DNA from: a bacterium | Lineage (GTDB): Bacteria > Latescibacterota > UBA2968 | DNA: 6,288 nt | Reading direction: 5' to 3' | NCBI GenBank assembly: GCA_027296045.1 | Contig: JAPUJS010000374.1 | Coordinates: 1-6,288, forward strand | In this document: piece after piece, positions 5,127 through 6,288 of the stretch | How positions within the stretch are numbered: the stretch's first letter is position 1 | Layout: the number at the start of each line of letters is the position of its first letter | The notes under the pieces: model-generated | What the model saw: only the letters and a program-made list of their open reading frames with translations | The model's database searches: none | Told to the model about the DNA's origin: nothing | Program-made: the position numbers and the translations under genes

Positions 5127-6182
5127 ATGGTGGAACGGATTTTGACACGCGCACTGGCCTTTTGCTTTGTTTTCACTTCGTTTACCCTTCACGCAGAAAT
5201 GACCAAAGATTTATCCATTGCCACATCTTATGACAACAACGCCTTCGGGGATGCCGATGGGCAGGCTGATTATATCACGCAGTTGGGCGGCACCCTGTCG
5301 TGGTGGGACTGGGGAGATCGGTTTGAAACCCAGCTTTATGTAAACAGCCAGGGCTATCTTTTTGCCCAGTCCAATGAACGCAATTTTACGGTGAACAACG
5401 CGGGAATCGCCTTTGCCCGCCAACTGGGATTGGGCAGCAATCGGCTGTATGCCGGCAGCTCACTTTCCTTGCGGATGGGGCGGTCAGGATATGAGATTTA
5501 CGATTTTGTGGGCATGAAAAATTACCTGACGTTCAAGTGGTATGCGCGCCCCAGTTTGATGCTGCGCACAGGATATACGATGCGTTTTCGAAACTACCAC
5601 AGGCAGAAAATATCCCGGTATGAAGACCATTATCTTTTTGCCCAGATCAATCAATTTTTCCCAACCCGAACGACGGTTCGGGGGGATATGAGCTTTGGAT
5701 ATAAGCGGCATGGCGCTTCGGAAGGGCAGCTTGTGCTGGGCATCCAGGTGGCACAGTCGCTGACAAATGATACGGGGCTCAGTTTGCGGTATCAGAATCG
5801 ACAAAATCCGATTGAGGACAGTGCCCAGGATTTGTTTTCGGACGAAGATATTTTGAATGACCGGTACGATTATAGCGGGCACGAGTGGTCCGCTCGATTG
5901 ACCCAGCAACTTCCGATGCGAATGCGGTTGGTGGCCGAAGGTGGATACGAGATCCGAAATTATCAGACCGTAACGACACAGGCTGCGCTGGGGGCCATTT
6001 TGCTGTCGGACGACTTTCGGATAGACCGAACGACCTTCGGGTCTCTGGTCCTGGAAAAACCGCTTGGCGATCGGATCAACACCCAGTTGATCTATAGGTT
6101 TGAACGGAATTTATCCACGGATACGTATTACGATTATAACAGCCGTCACAATCTGTCGGTTAATTTTGAGATTGGATTCTAA
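5127..6182 (+). CDS. Outer-membrane beta-barrel protein, family not assigned
   Basis: The ATG at 5127 follows GGGAGG (5113-5118) at 8-nt spacing; the product is 351 aa. Residues 1-23 are a signal peptide (MVERILTRAL, hydrophobic FCFVFTSF, cleavage after LHA). The mature part is almost entirely alternating polar/hydrophobic short strands rich in aromatic residues (for example LMLRTGYTMRFRNY, TGLSLRYQNR, NTQLIYRFERNL), separated by Asp/Asn/Gly turns. It ends in LSVNFEIGF, with the terminal Phe and alternating pattern expected of a BAM-recognised beta-signal. Roughly a dozen or more strands can be guessed by eye; the exact number is not reliable. There is no plug, POTRA or OmpA-like domain, so it is a stand-alone barrel (pore, anchor or assembly factor; substrate unknown). 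It lies between the LTEEQ-repeat gene (77 nt upstream) and a lipoprotein gene (43 nt downstream, no hairpin between), suggesting one envelope operon. Confidence 0.85.
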   Translation: MVERILTRALAFCFVFTSFTLHAEMTKDLSIATSYDNNAFGDADGQADYITQLGGTLSWWDWGDRFETQLYVNSQGYLFAQSNERNFTVNNAGIAFARQLGLGSNRLYAGSSLSLRMGRSGYEIYDFVGMKNYLTFKWYARPSLMLRTGYTMRFRNYHRQKISRYEDHYLFAQINQFFPTRTTVRGDMSFGYKRHGASEGQLVLGIQVAQSLTNDTGLSLRYQNRQNPIEDSAQDLFSDEDILNDRYDYSGHEWSARLTQQLPMRMRLVAEGGYEIRNYQTVTTQAALGAILLSDDFRIDRTTFGSLVLEKPLGDRINTQLIYRFERNLSTDTYYDYNSRHNLSVNFEIGF

Positions 6183-6225
6183 AGAATTTTGGTCGGGATC
6201 GGGTGGGGCAAGAAAGGAGGAGGCG

Positions 6226-6288
6226 ATGTTTCGTATTTTATTTGGATCGGTATTGATTCTTGTCGCTGCGGGGTGTGGAAAAGTTCCA
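6226..6288 (+). CDS. Start of a lipoprotein gene (3'-truncated by window edge)
   Basis: The ATG at 6226 is preceded by a very strong SD, AAAGGAGGAGG (6213-6223). The visible 21 residues are a short basic start (MFR), a hydrophobic stretch (ILFGSVLILVA) and AAGC, with Cys at residue 17 as the likely lipidated residue (type II signal peptide). The frame is open to the window end, so the function cannot be read. The 43-nt gap after the barrel gene holds no hairpin or promoter that I can see, so co-transcription is likely. It may be the periplasmic or outer-membrane partner of the barrel (inference). Confidence 0.7.
   Translation, partial: MFRILFGSVLILVAAGCGKVP

Noticed and set aside
4168..5154. 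Long open frame on the minus strand opposite the LTEEQ gene
   Set aside because: It is a shadow of the codon bias of the plus-strand gene. Its Pro/Arg/His-rich product has no domain, while the plus frame has a signal peptide, SD and repeats.

Overview
The window appears to come from a Gram-negative, probably FCB-group bacterium or a candidate phylum close to it (Latescibacterota, Poribacteria or KSB1-like). The basis is inference from protein style. It has a CotH-type secreted kinase, lamin-tail domains, paired EF-hand dockerin-like modules built on DFDGDG...DF, a C-terminal FlgD-Ig/type IX-like sorting domain with the NFPNPFNP signature, and a beta-barrel outer-membrane protein ending in Phe. 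All genes seen are on the + strand, and every protein whose N terminus is visible carries an export signal, so this is a cell-envelope/secretome region. The species cannot be named from the sequence.

Layout. (1) 2-2461: the 3' part of a large multidomain CotH-family gene that begins upstream. It holds an in-frame 9-bp minisatellite encoding (Gly-Gly-Arg)6 and a Gly run. Then come the CotH C-terminal part, an Ig/FnIII-like domain, a lamin-tail domain, a dockerin-like EF-hand pair, a cohesin-like domain and the sorting domain. (2) 2467-2504: a strong intercistronic hairpin without a T-tract. (3) 2529-3734: a secreted protein with two lamin-tail domains and a C-terminal dockerin-like module, whose second half is a paralogue of the LTD-dockerin part of gene 1. 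(4) 3735-4200: a 466-bp non-coding region. It has overlapping sigma70-like promoters embedded in three direct repeats of TTTGYTKACA, followed by an approximately 350-nt leader with three long helices and a competing downstream helix. (5) 4201-5049: a small secreted protein with three LTEEQ helical repeats flanked by Arg/Gly-rich segments. (6) 5065-5088: a second intercistronic hairpin. (7) 5127-6182: an outer-membrane beta-barrel protein. (8) 6226-6288: the start of a lipoprotein gene cut by the window end.

How the parts may work together. Genes 1 and 2 look like one transcription unit for surface or extracellular proteins. Gene 1 is probably sorted through its C-terminal domain, and gene 2, which lacks that domain, could be held by dockerin-cohesin contact (inference). 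The LTEEQ protein, the barrel and the lipoprotein look like a second unit driven by the promoters near 3796-3845 and possibly controlled by the structured leader. The least explained and most interesting parts are this leader with its promoter repeats, and the LTEEQ-repeat/RG-rich protein, which I cannot assign to a named family.
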